This document shows positions 41,231 to 50,347 of a stretch of 64,000 nucleotides of DNA, piece after piece. Under the pieces are notes generated by a model. That model was not told where the DNA came from and did not search any database. It worked only from the letters and a program-made list of their open reading frames with translations. Within the stretch, counting starts at the first letter, position 1. Each line of letters begins with the position of its first letter. The translations under genes were made by a program, and so were the position numbers. This DNA comes from CATOSD01 sp965203135 (lineage in GTDB: Bacteria; Chloroflexota; Dehalococcoidia; Lucifugimonadales; CATOSD01): contig CBDBBO010000001.1 in the NCBI GenBank assembly GCA_965203135.1, forward strand, positions 744,001 to 808,000. Direction: 5' to 3'.

Positions 41231-41942
41231 CGTCTCTGCCTTCGTGTTTCCAGCGCTCCAGGATGCGGGCTATGTAGCGCCAGCTTCGCCTGTTGAGGCT
41301 GACGGCCTCCCGCACGGCGTCCTCTATCCATTCGGGGGGGTAGTCGGCCTCGGCCCTCTCCAACTCCTCGGCTATCATGGGCGTGATCATGCCCACGTTG
41401 TCTTCGTAAATCGCGAAAATGTTGGGTCGCTCGGTGGCGGCCTCCCACTCTACGGGTTCGCCGGAGCGGGTACGCGGCGCGCCGTCTCCGGCCAGTCTTG
41501 CGAGCGCGGCCCTGTCCTGCTCGCCGTTGAGCGCGAACAGGCGCTGGCCGGCGTCCGTTCCCGCTTTCGCGGGAATGACATTGGTGGCGAGCACGCCGCG
41601 GCGGACGGCCCGCCCCAACGCCCGCCGCACAGCGTCCGGGTCGGGCGCGCCGTCGGTCGATAGGGCGGCGGCGAGGGTGCGGTCGGCGAGCACCTCGCGC
41701 AGCGTGACGAACCTTGGCCCTTTCTTCTGGTGGAGCAGCCAGATTACGCGGAGTACGCACTTCAACTCGGCCAAATCGTCGATCTGCTCCAGCAGCGAGC
41801 CGAACACGGGGCTGGGCACGGGCGCCGAGCGCACGCCGCGCGGGAATCCGGCGAACGTGCCGCCTAGCATTTCGGAGGTCGCGGCGGGCGAGGCCGCGCG
41901 GCGCTCCCTTCGGCTACGCTCAGGGCAGGCTCCGGTCATCAT
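41187..41942 (-). CDS. DnaD-domain-like replication protein with repeat-derived insertions
   Basis: The 251-residue product ends with a DnaD/DnaB2-like helical motif: YEDNVGMITPMIAEELERAEADYPPEWIEDAVREAVSLNRRSWRYIARILERWKHEG, written in pieces YEDNVGMITPMIAEEL, PPEWIEDAVREAV and YIARILERWKHEG. An upstream part (about 60-140) looks like a winged-helix domain. Two segments, ACPERSRRERR near residue 5 and NVIPAKAGT near 128, are translations of dispersed palindromic repeats. The start overlaps the dnaB stop, so it is co-translated between dnaB and the DnaC-like gene. Probably a replication-initiation or helicase-loading helper. Confidence 0.8.
   Translation of the reverse strand: MMTGACPERSRRERRAASPAATSEMLGGTFAGFPRGVRSAPVPSPVFGSLLEQIDDLAELKCVLRVIWLLHQKKGPRFVTLREVLADRTLAAALSTDGAPDPDAVRRALGRAVRRGVLATNVIPAKAGTDAGQRLFALNGEQDRAALARLAGDGAPRTRSGEPVEWEAATERPNIFAIYEDNVGMITPMIAEELERAEADYPPEWIEDAVREAVSLNRRSWRYIARILERWKHEGRDDGEPGRRTAKTSRY
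41557..41582. repeat. Palindromic repeat inside the DnaD-like gene
   Basis: TTCCCGCTTTCGCGGGAATGAC, here in two parts TTCCCGCTTTCG and CGGGAATGAC. It adds the residues VIPAKAG to the protein without breaking the frame. Confidence 0.75.
41906..41930. repeat. Dispersed repeat at the start of the DnaD-like gene
   Basis: CCCTTCGGCTACGCTCAGGG followed by CAGGC. It encodes the CPERSRR segment. A related copy lies at 44287. Confidence 0.7.
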
Positions 41943-43324
41943 GCGTACTCGACCGCTTGCTGCGCCCTCTGGGAGCCCTCGAAGCGGACCACGTCGTTGT
42001 AGAACTCCAGGGGCACGTTTCCGAGCGGGCCGTTGCGGTGCTTGGCCACGATGATCTCGGCCGTCCGCTCCGGGTAGCGGTCGGTGGGGTTGCGCTTTTC
42101 CCAGTCTTCGCGGCTGGTGTAGACGGACTCGCGGTGTATGAAGGCGACGACATCGGCGTCCTGCTCGATGCTGCCGCTCTCGCGCAGGTCCGACAGCAGG
42201 GGCCGGTGGCTGGGCCGCTGCTCGATGGCGCGGCTGAGCTGCGAGCATGCGAGGACGGGGATGTCGAGGTCGCGGGCGAGGGCCTTGAGGGAGCGGGAGA
42301 TCTCGCCCATCTCCTGGACGCGGTTTTCCATTCTGCCGCCCCTGCCGCTGCCGGTTATCAACTGGAGATAGTCCACGACCAGCAGGTTGAGGCCGTGCTC
42401 GGCCTGGAGCCGGAGGGCCTTGCCGCGCATCTCGACGATGGTCTGTATGGGCGTGTCGTCGATGTACACGGGCAGGTCGGAGAGGGCGCCGATGGCGTCG
42501 AGGATGAGGCTCTCTTCATACTCGTTCATCAGGCCCATTCTGAGCTTGTGGCTCTCGACTCCAGCCTCGGAGGACATGAGGCGCATGGCAATCTGGTCGC
42601 TGCCCATTTCGAGGCTGAAGATGCCCACCGAGGCGCCCGCGCCCGCGGCGTTGCGCGCGATGTTGAAAGCGAGGGCGCTCTTGCCCAGGCTGGGACGCGC
42701 GGCGAGGATGATGAGGTCCGAGCGCTGGAGGCCGCCGCCGAGCAGGCGGTCGATGTCCAGGAAGCCGGTGGTCACGGGCGCGAGGCTCTGGCCTTCCGGG
42801 CCCTGCATCGCGGCGCTCTCCTGGAGGTAGCTGTCCAGCACGTCGCGGATGTGGGCGAAGTCGCGCGTCGTGCGGCCGGAGCGTATGCGGAACAGCAGCT
42901 CTTCGGCGCGGCTGAGCGCCAGGTCGGCGTCCGCGGCGCCCTCGTAGCCTATGGTGGCTATCTGCGTGCTCACGTGAATGAGCTGGCGCATGATAGAGGT
43001 GCGCTGGACTATGCGTCCGTAGTATTCGGCGTGGACCGAGGTGGGGACGGTCAGGACGAGGTGGCCGAGATAGGCGGGGCCGCCCACGCCCTCCAGGCGG
43101 TCGTGGAGGGATAGCTCGTGGGCCATGGTGACCTGGTTGATGGCCTCGCCCCGGTCGAAGAGGGCGAGGCTCGCCTCGAAGCACCAGCGGTTCTTTTCGC
43201 CGTAGAAGTCGCCGGCCCTGAGGAAGGACGACACGCTGTTGAGGGCGCCGCTGTCTATGAGAATGGAGCCGATGACGGACTCTTCGGCGTCCAGGTCGTG
43301 CGGTGGAAGTCGTTCTGCGTACAA
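41939..43324 (-). CDS. dnaB: Replicative DNA helicase DnaB
   Basis: Hexameric helicase that moves 5' to 3' at the fork. The 461-residue product has the N-terminal domain starting LPPHDLDAEESVIGSILID, the linker, and the RecA-like domain with Walker A LIILAARPSLGKSALAFNIAR near residue 200, MRLMSSEAGV, and Walker B LNLLVVDYLQLITG near 310, followed by SRSLKALARDLDIPVLACSQLSRAIEQR. Length is normal. It lies downstream of rplI and overlaps the DnaD-like gene. Confidence 0.97.
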   Translation of the reverse strand: MYAERLPPHDLDAEESVIGSILIDSGALNSVSSFLRAGDFYGEKNRWCFEASLALFDRGEAINQVTMAHELSLHDRLEGVGGPAYLGHLVLTVPTSVHAEYYGRIVQRTSIMRQLIHVSTQIATIGYEGAADADLALSRAEELLFRIRSGRTTRDFAHIRDVLDSYLQESAAMQGPEGQSLAPVTTGFLDIDRLLGGGLQRSDLIILAARPSLGKSALAFNIARNAAGAGASVGIFSLEMGSDQIAMRLMSSEAGVESHKLRMGLMNEYEESLILDAIGALSDLPVYIDDTPIQTIVEMRGKALRLQAEHGLNLLVVDYLQLITGSGRGGRMENRVQEMGEISRSLKALARDLDIPVLACSQLSRAIEQRPSHRPLLSDLRESGSIEQDADVVAFIHRESVYTSREDWEKRNPTDRYPERTAEIIVAKHRNGPLGNVPLEFYNDVVRFEGSQRAQQAVEYA

Positions 43325-43430
43325 GTCGCACCCCAGGGGTTGCGGACTGGCCGGGGGGATGGGGAGCCCCGGGCCGTTGGCTCCCCGGCGCCACGCGCGA
43401 ACGGCCTGGGTTGGCGGGCGCGGGAGGCGG

Positions 43431-43994
43431 CTAAGCTGTGCTCGCCGAGGCCTCTTCCTCCGCTTCCGCGGCGGGCTGCGAGTCGGCGGAGTCGGTGGAC
43501 TCGTCGCCTTCGGCAGCCTCTTCGTCTTCGACCGCGTCCGGATCGGTGCCCATTGCGTACACCTGCACCTGGACCTCGGCGTCCACCTCGGAGTGAAGCC
43601 GGAGCTTGACGTCGAACAGGCCGAGGTCTCGGATGGGCTCGTCGAGAAGCACGGTCCTGCGGTCGATTTCGCCGTCCACCATCTTGGAAAGCTCGTCGGC
43701 GATGATGGCGCTGGTCACAGAGCCGTAGAGGCGTCCGCTCGCCCCGGCGCGCATTTCGACCTTGACGCGGGACTCGTTGAGCGCCGCGGCCAGCTCGCGC
43801 ATGTCGTTGAGGCGCTTGAGGCGGACCTGCTCGGCCTCGCGCGCGAGGCGCTTGATGCGCTGCAGGGCGTTGTGGGTGGCGGGCACGGCCAGGTTCTGGG
43901 GAATGAGGTAGTTGCGGGCGAAGCCGTTCTTGACCTCTTTCACGTCGCCGCCCTGGGCCACGCCTGCCACGTCCTCCAAGAATACAACTCTCAT
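43431..43994 (-). CDS. rplI: 50S ribosomal protein L9
   Basis: Two-lobed large-subunit protein. The N-terminal lobe MRVVFLEDVAGVAQGGDVKEVKNGFARNYLIPQNLAVPAT, recognised from GDVKEVKNGFARNYLIP, is standard, then a long helix and the C-terminal lobe (VKVEMRAGASGRLYGSVTS). At 187 residues it is longer than the usual 150 because of an acidic, Ser/Ala/Glu-rich tail (about 155-187). It heads the leftward rplI-dnaB group. Confidence 0.96.
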   Translation of the reverse strand: MRVVFLEDVAGVAQGGDVKEVKNGFARNYLIPQNLAVPATHNALQRIKRLAREAEQVRLKRLNDMRELAAALNESRVKVEMRAGASGRLYGSVTSAIIADELSKMVDGEIDRRTVLLDEPIRDLGLFDVKLRLHSEVDAEVQVQVYAMGTDPDAVEDEEAAEGDESTDSADSQPAAEAEEEASASTA

Positions 43995-44660
43995 TTCAGG
44001 AACACCCCACGTGATGACTGTGCGACGGAGTCTGCGCTGGCGCGGCTTGCCGAACGCACATTCTGATTATAGCCAAAGGATCACTATACCACAAATGATA
44101 GCACGCTGGGGGCAGCAGTCGAGCCGCTGTCAGGGCCTTTGGGCGCCGCTCTCAGAAAAATCTGCTCAATTCTGCTTCATGCTGCCCAATCCGTAGCTGG
44201 GCGACCCGATGGTTTTGTCACTTTCTGTGAGCCAGGTTGTTAAGGTTCGTCACGCGCATTGCGCCGAATGTCGCAGAACGGGATCCGTTCGGCAGGCTCA
44301 GGGCAGGCTACGTCCCTACTCCACAATCGTCGGCCACAGCGCCTGTCACGTAGAAAATAGCACGCGCGTGCTGTAGAATCAAGAGGGGTCAGAGATTTGC
44401 CGCAACGCCAGGGTGAATCGGCCGATTTGGTTGCGCAAAGGCGGGGCTACTTGACATAAGATCGCGGGAGTGGGGCTGAGGGTGGGAATTTTTGTGACAC
44501 GATTGAGAAGGGATTGCGCACTGATGGGAATGGGTGTGGCGTTTGGGTTACGCGGTTGGGAAGGTTTGAGACACGATTCTTGGATGGCAAAGGTATCGCA
44601 GAGATACGCGTGAGCACTCTTGTGGCGACCTTACGTGTCCAGCGAAAGCGTCGACGTCTC
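43995..44660. other. 660-bp gap with one dispersed repeat and no gene
   Basis: No credible coding frame. A copy of the repeat seen in the DnaD-like gene lies at 44287-44310 (GTTCGGCAGGCTCAGGGCAG then GC). Otherwise I see only short T/G-rich stretches. Confidence 0.5.
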
Positions 44661-45072
44661 CTAGGGCGGCGAAGGGTCTAATGGTCTATAGATGAGTCGC
44701 TCCAAAATGAATCCATCGTCAGTGACACTATGTTGAAAATCGATTTCCAAATATGTGGGATAACCTAGCTCGGGATGATATTCTGCTCTCAGATGGTAGA
44801 CTGGCGAAGGATTCAAAGCACGCCCAATCTGGTCGAACCGATCCCTGATAGTCTTGTACGTATAGGCGTGCGTATAGTCGTAAATGTACCTAGTAATCGC
44901 CTTCCCCGATTCCAGGTCGATAATCGATTCAATGACTCCTTTTCTGACCGTGATCTTGAGGGGCCTGTTGCTCTCTGGGCATTCGCACAACACAAGGGAT
45001 TCCAGTTCATAGTCGGTCGACCCTCCGACCTCCCAGCGCGCCTTGGCCGCGGCAAGCTCGGCCCTGGCCGCC
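44661..45072 (-). pseudogene. Second, frameshifted copy of the DUF6174-like lipoprotein domain
   Basis: This frame encodes RAELAAAKARWEVGGSTDYELE, then LCECPESNRPLKITVRKGVIES, and ends ERLIYRPLDPSPP, closely matching the first domain of the lipoprotein upstream. It is out of frame with that gene. At about 45073 the sequence GATTTGAGGCGG has one base fewer than the in-frame first copy would need (GATTTGGAGG-like), so a single-base loss explains the break. With it restored the product would be one lipoprotein with two tandem domains. Confidence 0.7.
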
Positions 45073-45748
45073 TCAAATCAAAGGCGGGTCCTGGCGCAAG
45101 CGTGACCAGCGTGGGTGTGGGGGTGGGTGTCACCACATCGTCCAGCGAAAGCGTTGACGTCGCCGGAGGCTGCGAAGGGTCTAGTGGTCTATAGACAAGT
45201 CGCTCCAAGCTGAATCCATCGTCTATGACATTATGTTGAAAATTGATACCCATAGATGTGGGATAGCCCAGGTTGGGATGATATTCTGCTCTCAGATAGT
45301 AGACTGGCCAAGGGTCGCTCAAAGCACGCCCAATCTGGTCGAACCGGCCCCTGATCGTCTTGTACGTATAGGTGTCAACGTAGTCTTCTTTAGTCAACGC
45401 CCTCCCCGATTCCAGGTCGATAACAGACTCGATCACCGCGCCTCTGACCGTGATCTTGAGCGGCCTGCCGCTCTCTGGGCATTCGCACCACACAAGGGAC
45501 CCCAGTTCATAGTCGGTCGATCCTCCGACCCTCCAGAGGGCCTTGGCCGCGGCGAGCTCGGCCCTGGCCTCCTCAACGTCGTAGATGGGTTCTGGCGTAG
45601 GCGTGAACGGCGTGAACACGGGTGTGACTGTGGGTGTGGGAATGGGCGTAGGTGTCGCCACATCCGTGCAAGCGGAGAGGGTCAGCAGCAGGAACAGCGC
45701 CACCAATGGGATGAATCGCCGACCAGGTTCTCTTCGCATCCCCATCAT
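44813..45748 (-). CDS. DUF6174-like lipoprotein, first domain intact, tail frameshifted
   Basis: A lipoprotein signal peptide is clear: basic start, LVALFLLLTLSAC with the lipobox Cys near residue 23, then a Thr-Pro linker (PTPIPTPTVTPVFTPFTPTPEP). The domain at about 55-165 has STDYELGSLVWCECPESGRPLKITV, YTYKTIRGRFDQIGRAL and YHPNLGYPTSMGINFQ, the pattern of DUF6174. After a second Thr-Pro linker the reading goes out of frame (RRPGPSLPRPRRAGRSEG), so the last 100 residues are meaningless. ATG 45748 is supported by AGGTG 6 bp upstream. Confidence 0.75.
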   Translation of the reverse strand: MMGMRREPGRRFIPLVALFLLLTLSACTDVATPTPIPTPTVTPVFTPFTPTPEPIYDVEEARAELAAAKALWRVGGSTDYELGSLVWCECPESGRPLKITVRGAVIESVIDLESGRALTKEDYVDTYTYKTIRGRFDQIGRALSDPWPVYYLRAEYHPNLGYPTSMGINFQHNVIDDGFSLERLVYRPLDPSQPPATSTLSLDDVVTPTPTPTLVTLAPGPAFDLRRPGPSLPRPRRAGRSEGRPTMNWNPLCCANAQRATGPSRSRSEKESLNRLSTWNRGRRLLGTFTTIRTPIRTRLSGIGSTRLGVL

Positions 45749-45850
45749 TTCTGTCACCTGTCCTGGTACAGCGCGCAGTTGGTAATTAGAATCAGGCTAA
45801 AGTCACAGTATCCCATAATCTTGACGAGAACGTCGGCTTCCCAGTCCCAC

Positions 45851-45880
45851 TTGCGCGGGGGCGAGCGCTACGCTTACAAT
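45851..45880 (+). promoter_or_regulatory. Probable sigma-70 promoter of the pur operon
   Basis: TTGCGC (45851-45856), 18 bp, TACAAT (45875-45880). The -10 is good and the -35 is weak. The implied start near 45887 argues against the TTG at 45886 as the purF start. Confidence 0.55.
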
Positions 45881-45906
45881 CGGGGTTGCCCGATTCGGTT
45901 AGCGAG

Positions 45907-47370
45907 GTGAGTGTCACGGCGCCCTGCCAGCGGAACTCTCAGCCTACGCCAGAGTCAGAGGAAGTCGCGAAAGGCGATTACGCCCGCGAAGCGTGCGGCG
46001 TCGTCGGCGTGTACTCTCGCAGCGACGACGTGGCCCGCGTCGCCTTCTTTGGTCTCCACGCGCTCCAGCACAGGGGCCAGGAAAGCGTGGGCATCGCCTC
46101 GGGCGACGGTGAGCGCATCCGCGTTCGCACCGCCATGGGCCTGGTGGGCCAGGCCTTCCACGAGGACGAGGTCGCGGACCTTCCCGGATTCGTCGCCATC
46201 GGACACACCCGCTACTCCACGACGGGATCGAGTCGTATCTGCAACGCCCAGCCCAACATAGCCAGGGGTCCGGGCGTGGAGCTCGCGCTGGCGCACAATG
46301 GGAACGTCATCAACGCGCTGGAGCTGCGGGACGAGCTGGCGGAGGCGGGCTGCCGATTCACCTCCACCAGCGACTCGGAGATAGTGGCGCAGGTGTTGGC
46401 CATGGCGCCGGAGGTGTCGTGGGACAAGCGGGTGGCCTACGCCATGCGCCGGCTGCGGGGTGCGTACTCGCTCGCGGTGATGACCAAGGACACGCTGCTG
46501 GGTATTCGCGACCCGATGGGCGTGCGCCCGCTGTGCATCGGGCGGCTGGAGGACGGCTGGGTTATCGCGTCGGAGACGTGCGCGCTCGACCACGTGGGCG
46601 CGGAGTTCGTGCGCGAGATCGAGCCGGGCGAGGCGGTGATGGTGGACGAGTCCGGCCTGAGGACCATCTACCAGCGGACGCCAGAGCCAACCTCCGCGAT
46701 GTGCGTGTTCGAGCACATCTACTTCGCCCGCCCGGACAGCTACCTGAACGGCAGCCTGGTCTACAGCAGCCGCCAGGCCATGGGCGCGGAGCTGGCCAGA
46801 GAGCACCCGGTGGACGCGGACATGGTTATCGGCGTGCCGGATTCGGCCACTGCCGCGGCGGTGGGTTACGCGCGGGAGTCCGGCATACCATACGGCGAGG
46901 GGCTGGTGAAGAACCGCTATGCCGGACGCACCTTCATACTGCCGGACCAGCGCCAGCGGGATTTGGGAGTGCGCCGGAAGCTGAATCCCCTGCCCGACCT
47001 GATCGCGGGCAAGCGGCTGGTGGTGGTGGACGACAGCATAGTGCGCGGCACGACCACGCCGCACGTGGTGAGCCTGCTGCAGAAACGCGGGGCGGCCGAG
47101 GTGCACCTGCGCATCTGCGCGCCGCCGATCATGTGGCCCTGCCACTACGGCGTGGACATGGCCACCCGGCGCGAGCTCATCGCGTCGAGCATGAGCGTGC
47201 AGGAGATTCGCGAATACGTCGGCGCCGACTCGCTGGGCTTCCTGAGTCACGAAGGACTGCTGCGGGCGATAGGCATGGCGCGGAGCAAGTTCTGCATGGC
47301 GTGCTTCACAGGCGAGTATCCCATTCCGGTGCAGCTCGAGATGGACAAGCTGGCCCTCGAGGTGGTGTGA
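45907..47370 (+). CDS. purF: Amidophosphoribosyltransferase
   Basis: First committed enzyme of purine synthesis: transfers the glutamine amide to PRPP. The glutaminase domain begins at the conserved C30 of REACGVVGVY, exposed after removal of a 29-residue propeptide as in the Bacillus-type enzyme. RYSTTGSS and LALAHNGNVINA follow. The PRTase site is LVVVDDSIVRGTT near 375, and the C-terminal KFCMACFTGEYP supplies Cys ligands for the Fe-S cluster of this subgroup. I start at GTG 45907; TTG 45886 is an alternative. Confidence 0.95.
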   Translation: MSVTAPCQRNSQPTPESEEVAKGDYAREACGVVGVYSRSDDVARVAFFGLHALQHRGQESVGIASGDGERIRVRTAMGLVGQAFHEDEVADLPGFVAIGHTRYSTTGSSRICNAQPNIARGPGVELALAHNGNVINALELRDELAEAGCRFTSTSDSEIVAQVLAMAPEVSWDKRVAYAMRRLRGAYSLAVMTKDTLLGIRDPMGVRPLCIGRLEDGWVIASETCALDHVGAEFVREIEPGEAVMVDESGLRTIYQRTPEPTSAMCVFEHIYFARPDSYLNGSLVYSSRQAMGAELAREHPVDADMVIGVPDSATAAAVGYARESGIPYGEGLVKNRYAGRTFILPDQRQRDLGVRRKLNPLPDLIAGKRLVVVDDSIVRGTTTPHVVSLLQKRGAAEVHLRICAPPIMWPCHYGVDMATRRELIASSMSVQEIREYVGADSLGFLSHEGLLRAIGMARSKFCMACFTGEYPIPVQLEMDKLALEVV

Positions 47371-47374
47371 GGGG

Positions 47375-47731
47375 ATGGGAGTTTTCACGGCACGAATGGG
47401 CGTAAGCGACGGGAACGGGGGCGAGCCGGTGTGGGTCGAGGCGGACGTGGACACCGGGGCCACCTACACGGTGCTGCCGGACAAGGTGCTGCGCGAGCAG
47501 GTGGGCGTCCGGCCCTCCGGATACCGCACTTTCACGCTGGCTGACGGTAGCAGGATACGGCTACCCGTCGGTGTAGCGCAGCTGCACCTGGAAGGCGAGG
47601 CGTTGCCCAATCGCGTCGTGTTCGGCAATGACAACCAATTCCTGCTCGGCGCGACTACGCTCCAGGTGTTCGGCCTGATTGCCGACACCACCGACCACAG
47701 GCTCATTCCCGCGCCGCGCCTGACCATCTAG
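47375..47731 (+). CDS. Retropepsin-like aspartic protease-fold protein
   Basis: The 118-residue product has the single-domain clan AA pattern: D-T-G in VEADVDTGATYTVLPDKVL near residue 28, a flap-like strand FTLADGSRIRLPVGV near 60, and the hydrophobic-hydrophobic-Gly motif FLLGATTLQVFGL near 91. It would work as a homodimer. It begins 4 bp after purF and lies 49 bp before purM, an unusual site for such a gene. Target unknown; processing of a neighbour is a possibility without evidence. Confidence 0.82.
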   Translation: MGVFTARMGVSDGNGGEPVWVEADVDTGATYTVLPDKVLREQVGVRPSGYRTFTLADGSRIRLPVGVAQLHLEGEALPNRVVFGNDNQFLLGATTLQVFGLIADTTDHRLIPAPRLTI

Positions 47732-47780
47732 CACGCTGCGCACACCGGATTTCCAGGGGAAGAGGCTTTTCGGAAGGCCC

Positions 47781-48785
47781 ATGCACGACAGAACCTATAC
47801 GGCCGCCGGGGTTGATCTCGACGCCGCACAGGACGTCAAGACCCGCATCGGCGCCATCGCGGCGCGCACGCACGGCCCGCAGGTGCTGGGTGGGATCGGC
47901 GGATTCGGCGCGCTGTACCAGCTCGCGGGCTACGACGAACCGGTGCTGGTGTCGAGCACGGACGGCGTGGGCACCAAGCTCAAGCTGGCAATCGCCATGG
48001 AGCGGTACGGGGTTATCGGCGAGGACGTGGTGAACGCGTGTGTGAACGACGTCATCGTCACCGGCGCAAGACCCCTGTTCTTCCTGGACTACCTGGCACT
48101 CGATGAGCTGCGCCCCGACGTGGTGGAGGCGCTGATCGAGGGCATGGCGCGCGCCTGCGAGCGAAACGGCTGCGCGCTGATAGGGGGGGAAACAGCGCAG
48201 ATGCCCGGCATGTACGCCTCCGGTGAGTTCGACGTGGCCGGCTTCGTGGTGGGAGCGGTCGAGAGACGCGAGATGCTGGACTCGTCCAGCGTGCGCGAGG
48301 GAGACGTGCTGATGGGCCTGCCGTCCAACGGGCTGCACACGAACGGCTACTCGCTGGTGCGTTACGCTCTGGGACTGGACGACGACCCCGCTCCGCTGTG
48401 GGAGCATCACCTGGAGCTGGGAGAGACACTGGGCGACGCCCTGCTGGCGCCACACCTGCCCTACTATCCCGCCGTAAGTCAGGCGATGCCGCACATAAAG
48501 GCCGCGGCGCACGTCACCGGCGGCGGGCTGGAGGAGAACGTGCCGCGCGCGCTGCCGGAGGGGTTGGCGGCGCGCATCGACCGCTCGGCGTGGACGGCGC
48601 CGCCCATCTTCGGGGTGCTGCGCCAGCTCTGCGAGATCGACGAGGCGGAGATGTTCCGCGTCTTCAATATGGGTATAGGCATGGTGCTCGTGTGCGAGCG
48701 GTCGCGTGCGGACGCGGTGGCGGCGCTGGCTCCGGGCGCTGTGCCGATTGGCAGCGTGGTGCGCGACACGGGAGAGATGACTTGA
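47781..48785 (+). CDS. purM: Phosphoribosylformylglycinamidine cyclo-ligase
   Basis: ATP-dependent ring closure to AIR in purine synthesis. The 334-residue product has DEPVLVSSTDGVGTKLKLA near residue 54, NACVNDVIVTGARPLFFLDYLA near 85, and GGETAQMPGMY near 137, all PurM signatures; GLHTNGYSLVR lies near 190. It is 49 bp after the aspartic protease gene and overlaps purH. Confidence 0.96.
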   Translation: MHDRTYTAAGVDLDAAQDVKTRIGAIAARTHGPQVLGGIGGFGALYQLAGYDEPVLVSSTDGVGTKLKLAIAMERYGVIGEDVVNACVNDVIVTGARPLFFLDYLALDELRPDVVEALIEGMARACERNGCALIGGETAQMPGMYASGEFDVAGFVVGAVERREMLDSSSVREGDVLMGLPSNGLHTNGYSLVRYALGLDDDPAPLWEHHLELGETLGDALLAPHLPYYPAVSQAMPHIKAAAHVTGGGLEENVPRALPEGLAARIDRSAWTAPPIFGVLRQLCEIDEAEMFRVFNMGIGMVLVCERSRADAVAALAPGAVPIGSVVRDTGEMT

Positions 48786-50302
48786 GATCGCTGCTCAGCG
48801 TTTACGACAAGACGGGGCTGGTCGAGTTCGCTCGGACCCTGGAGAACGCCGGCTTCGAGCACATAAGCACGGGCGGCACCTACCGGACGCTCGCCGACGC
48901 CGGCGTCCGGGTGAAGCAGGTGTCGGACGTGACCCGGTTCCCGGAGATACTGGACGGGCGCGTGAAGACGCTGCATCCCGCCGTGCACGGGGGCATCCTG
49001 GCGCGCCGCGACCTGCCTGAGCACACGGGCGAGTTGGCCGAACACGGCATCGGCGCCATCGACGTGGTGGTCAACAACCTGTACCCGTTCGTGGACACGG
49101 TGTCCCAGTCCGATGCGACGCTGGTGGACGCGCTGGAGAACATCGACATCGGCGGTCCGGCGATGATTCGGGCGGCGGCTAAGAATTTTCCGCACGTGGT
49201 GGTCGTGGTCGATCCCGACGACTACGGCTGGGTTGGCGAGCGCCTGGCGTCCGGCGGCGGGCCAAGCCCGGACGAGCGCCGGCGGCTGGCGCGCAAGGCG
49301 TTCCAGCACGTCGCGCATTACGACACGGCGGTGGCGCGCTACCTGGCGGACGGGTCCGCGGACTTTCCGCGCGAGACGACGCTGGGCTATTCCAAGCTGT
49401 ACGACCTGCGCTACGGAGAGAACCCGCACCAGCAGGGCGCGCTGTACGCCGACCCGCTGTCGGCGGGCGGCATAGCCAGGGCGGAACAACTGCACGGGCG
49501 GGAGCTATCGTTCAACAACATCCTGGACGCCGACGCCGCGTGGCGCGTGGTGTCCGATTTCGACGCGCCCGCCGCGGTGGTGGTGAAGCACACCAACCCC
49601 TGCGGCCTGGCGGTGCACGAAGACCAGCCCACCGCATACGCCAGGGCGTTCGAGGGCGACACCGTGTCGGCCTACGGGGGCATAGTGGGATTCAACCGAA
49701 CCGTGACGGAGGCCACGGCGCGGGCGATGCGGGGCGTGTTCTACGAGATAGTGGTGGCGCCGGAATACGAGCCGGCGGCGCTGGAGCGGCTGCGCAGGCG
49801 TCGGAACCTGCGCGTGCTGCGGGTGCCTGGCGGGTCGGGGCCGGCGGCGCTGGACGTGCGCCCGGTGTCGGGCGGCGCGCTGCTCCAGACGGCGGACGCC
49901 ATCGATGAGGACGCCACCACCTGGAAGACGGTCACGCAGCGCGCCCCCACCGAGTCCGAGCTTGCGGACCTGGCCTTCGCGTGGAAGGCGGCGAAACACA
50001 TAAAGTCCAACACCATCGTGCTGGCGAAGGACGGCGCGCTGCTGGGCATGGGCGCCGGCCAGCCCAACCGTGTGGTGAGCGTGCACCTGTCGCTCCGCAT
50101 TGCGGGAGAAAGCGCCAAGGGCAGCGTGCTGGCGTCGGACGCCTTCTTCCCGTTCGCCGACAACGTGGCGATGGCCGCCGAGGGCGGCGTGACCGCGGTG
50201 GCGCAGCCGGGCGGCTCCATACGCGACGAGGAAGTGATAGCGGCGGCGGACGAGGCAGGCATGGCGATGGTCTTCACGGGAGTGCGCCACTTCAGGCACT
50301 AG
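48782..50302 (+). CDS. purH: Bifunctional AICAR formyltransferase/IMP cyclohydrolase
   Basis: Last two steps of IMP synthesis. The 506-residue product begins LRSLLSVYDKTGLVEF from a TTG that overlaps the purM stop (TTGA), with GGGAGA 8 bp upstream. IMP cyclohydrolase part: ISTGGTYRTL, GRVKTLHPAVHGGIL, VVVNNLYPF. Transformylase part: YGENPHQQGALY, VVVKHTNPCGLA, SDAFFPFADNV near the end with the F-x-D segment. Longer upstream reading shadows purM. Confidence 0.95.
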   Translation: MRSLLSVYDKTGLVEFARTLENAGFEHISTGGTYRTLADAGVRVKQVSDVTRFPEILDGRVKTLHPAVHGGILARRDLPEHTGELAEHGIGAIDVVVNNLYPFVDTVSQSDATLVDALENIDIGGPAMIRAAAKNFPHVVVVVDPDDYGWVGERLASGGGPSPDERRRLARKAFQHVAHYDTAVARYLADGSADFPRETTLGYSKLYDLRYGENPHQQGALYADPLSAGGIARAEQLHGRELSFNNILDADAAWRVVSDFDAPAAVVVKHTNPCGLAVHEDQPTAYARAFEGDTVSAYGGIVGFNRTVTEATARAMRGVFYEIVVAPEYEPAALERLRRRRNLRVLRVPGGSGPAALDVRPVSGGALLQTADAIDEDATTWKTVTQRAPTESELADLAFAWKAAKHIKSNTIVLAKDGALLGMGAGQPNRVVSVHLSLRIAGESAKGSVLASDAFFPFADNVAMAAEGGVTAVAQPGGSIRDEEVIAAADEAGMAMVFTGVRHFRH

Positions 50303-50347
50303 GCCAGCGATGGACGCCACAGCCGCTACACGTCGGTCCCCTCAGTC

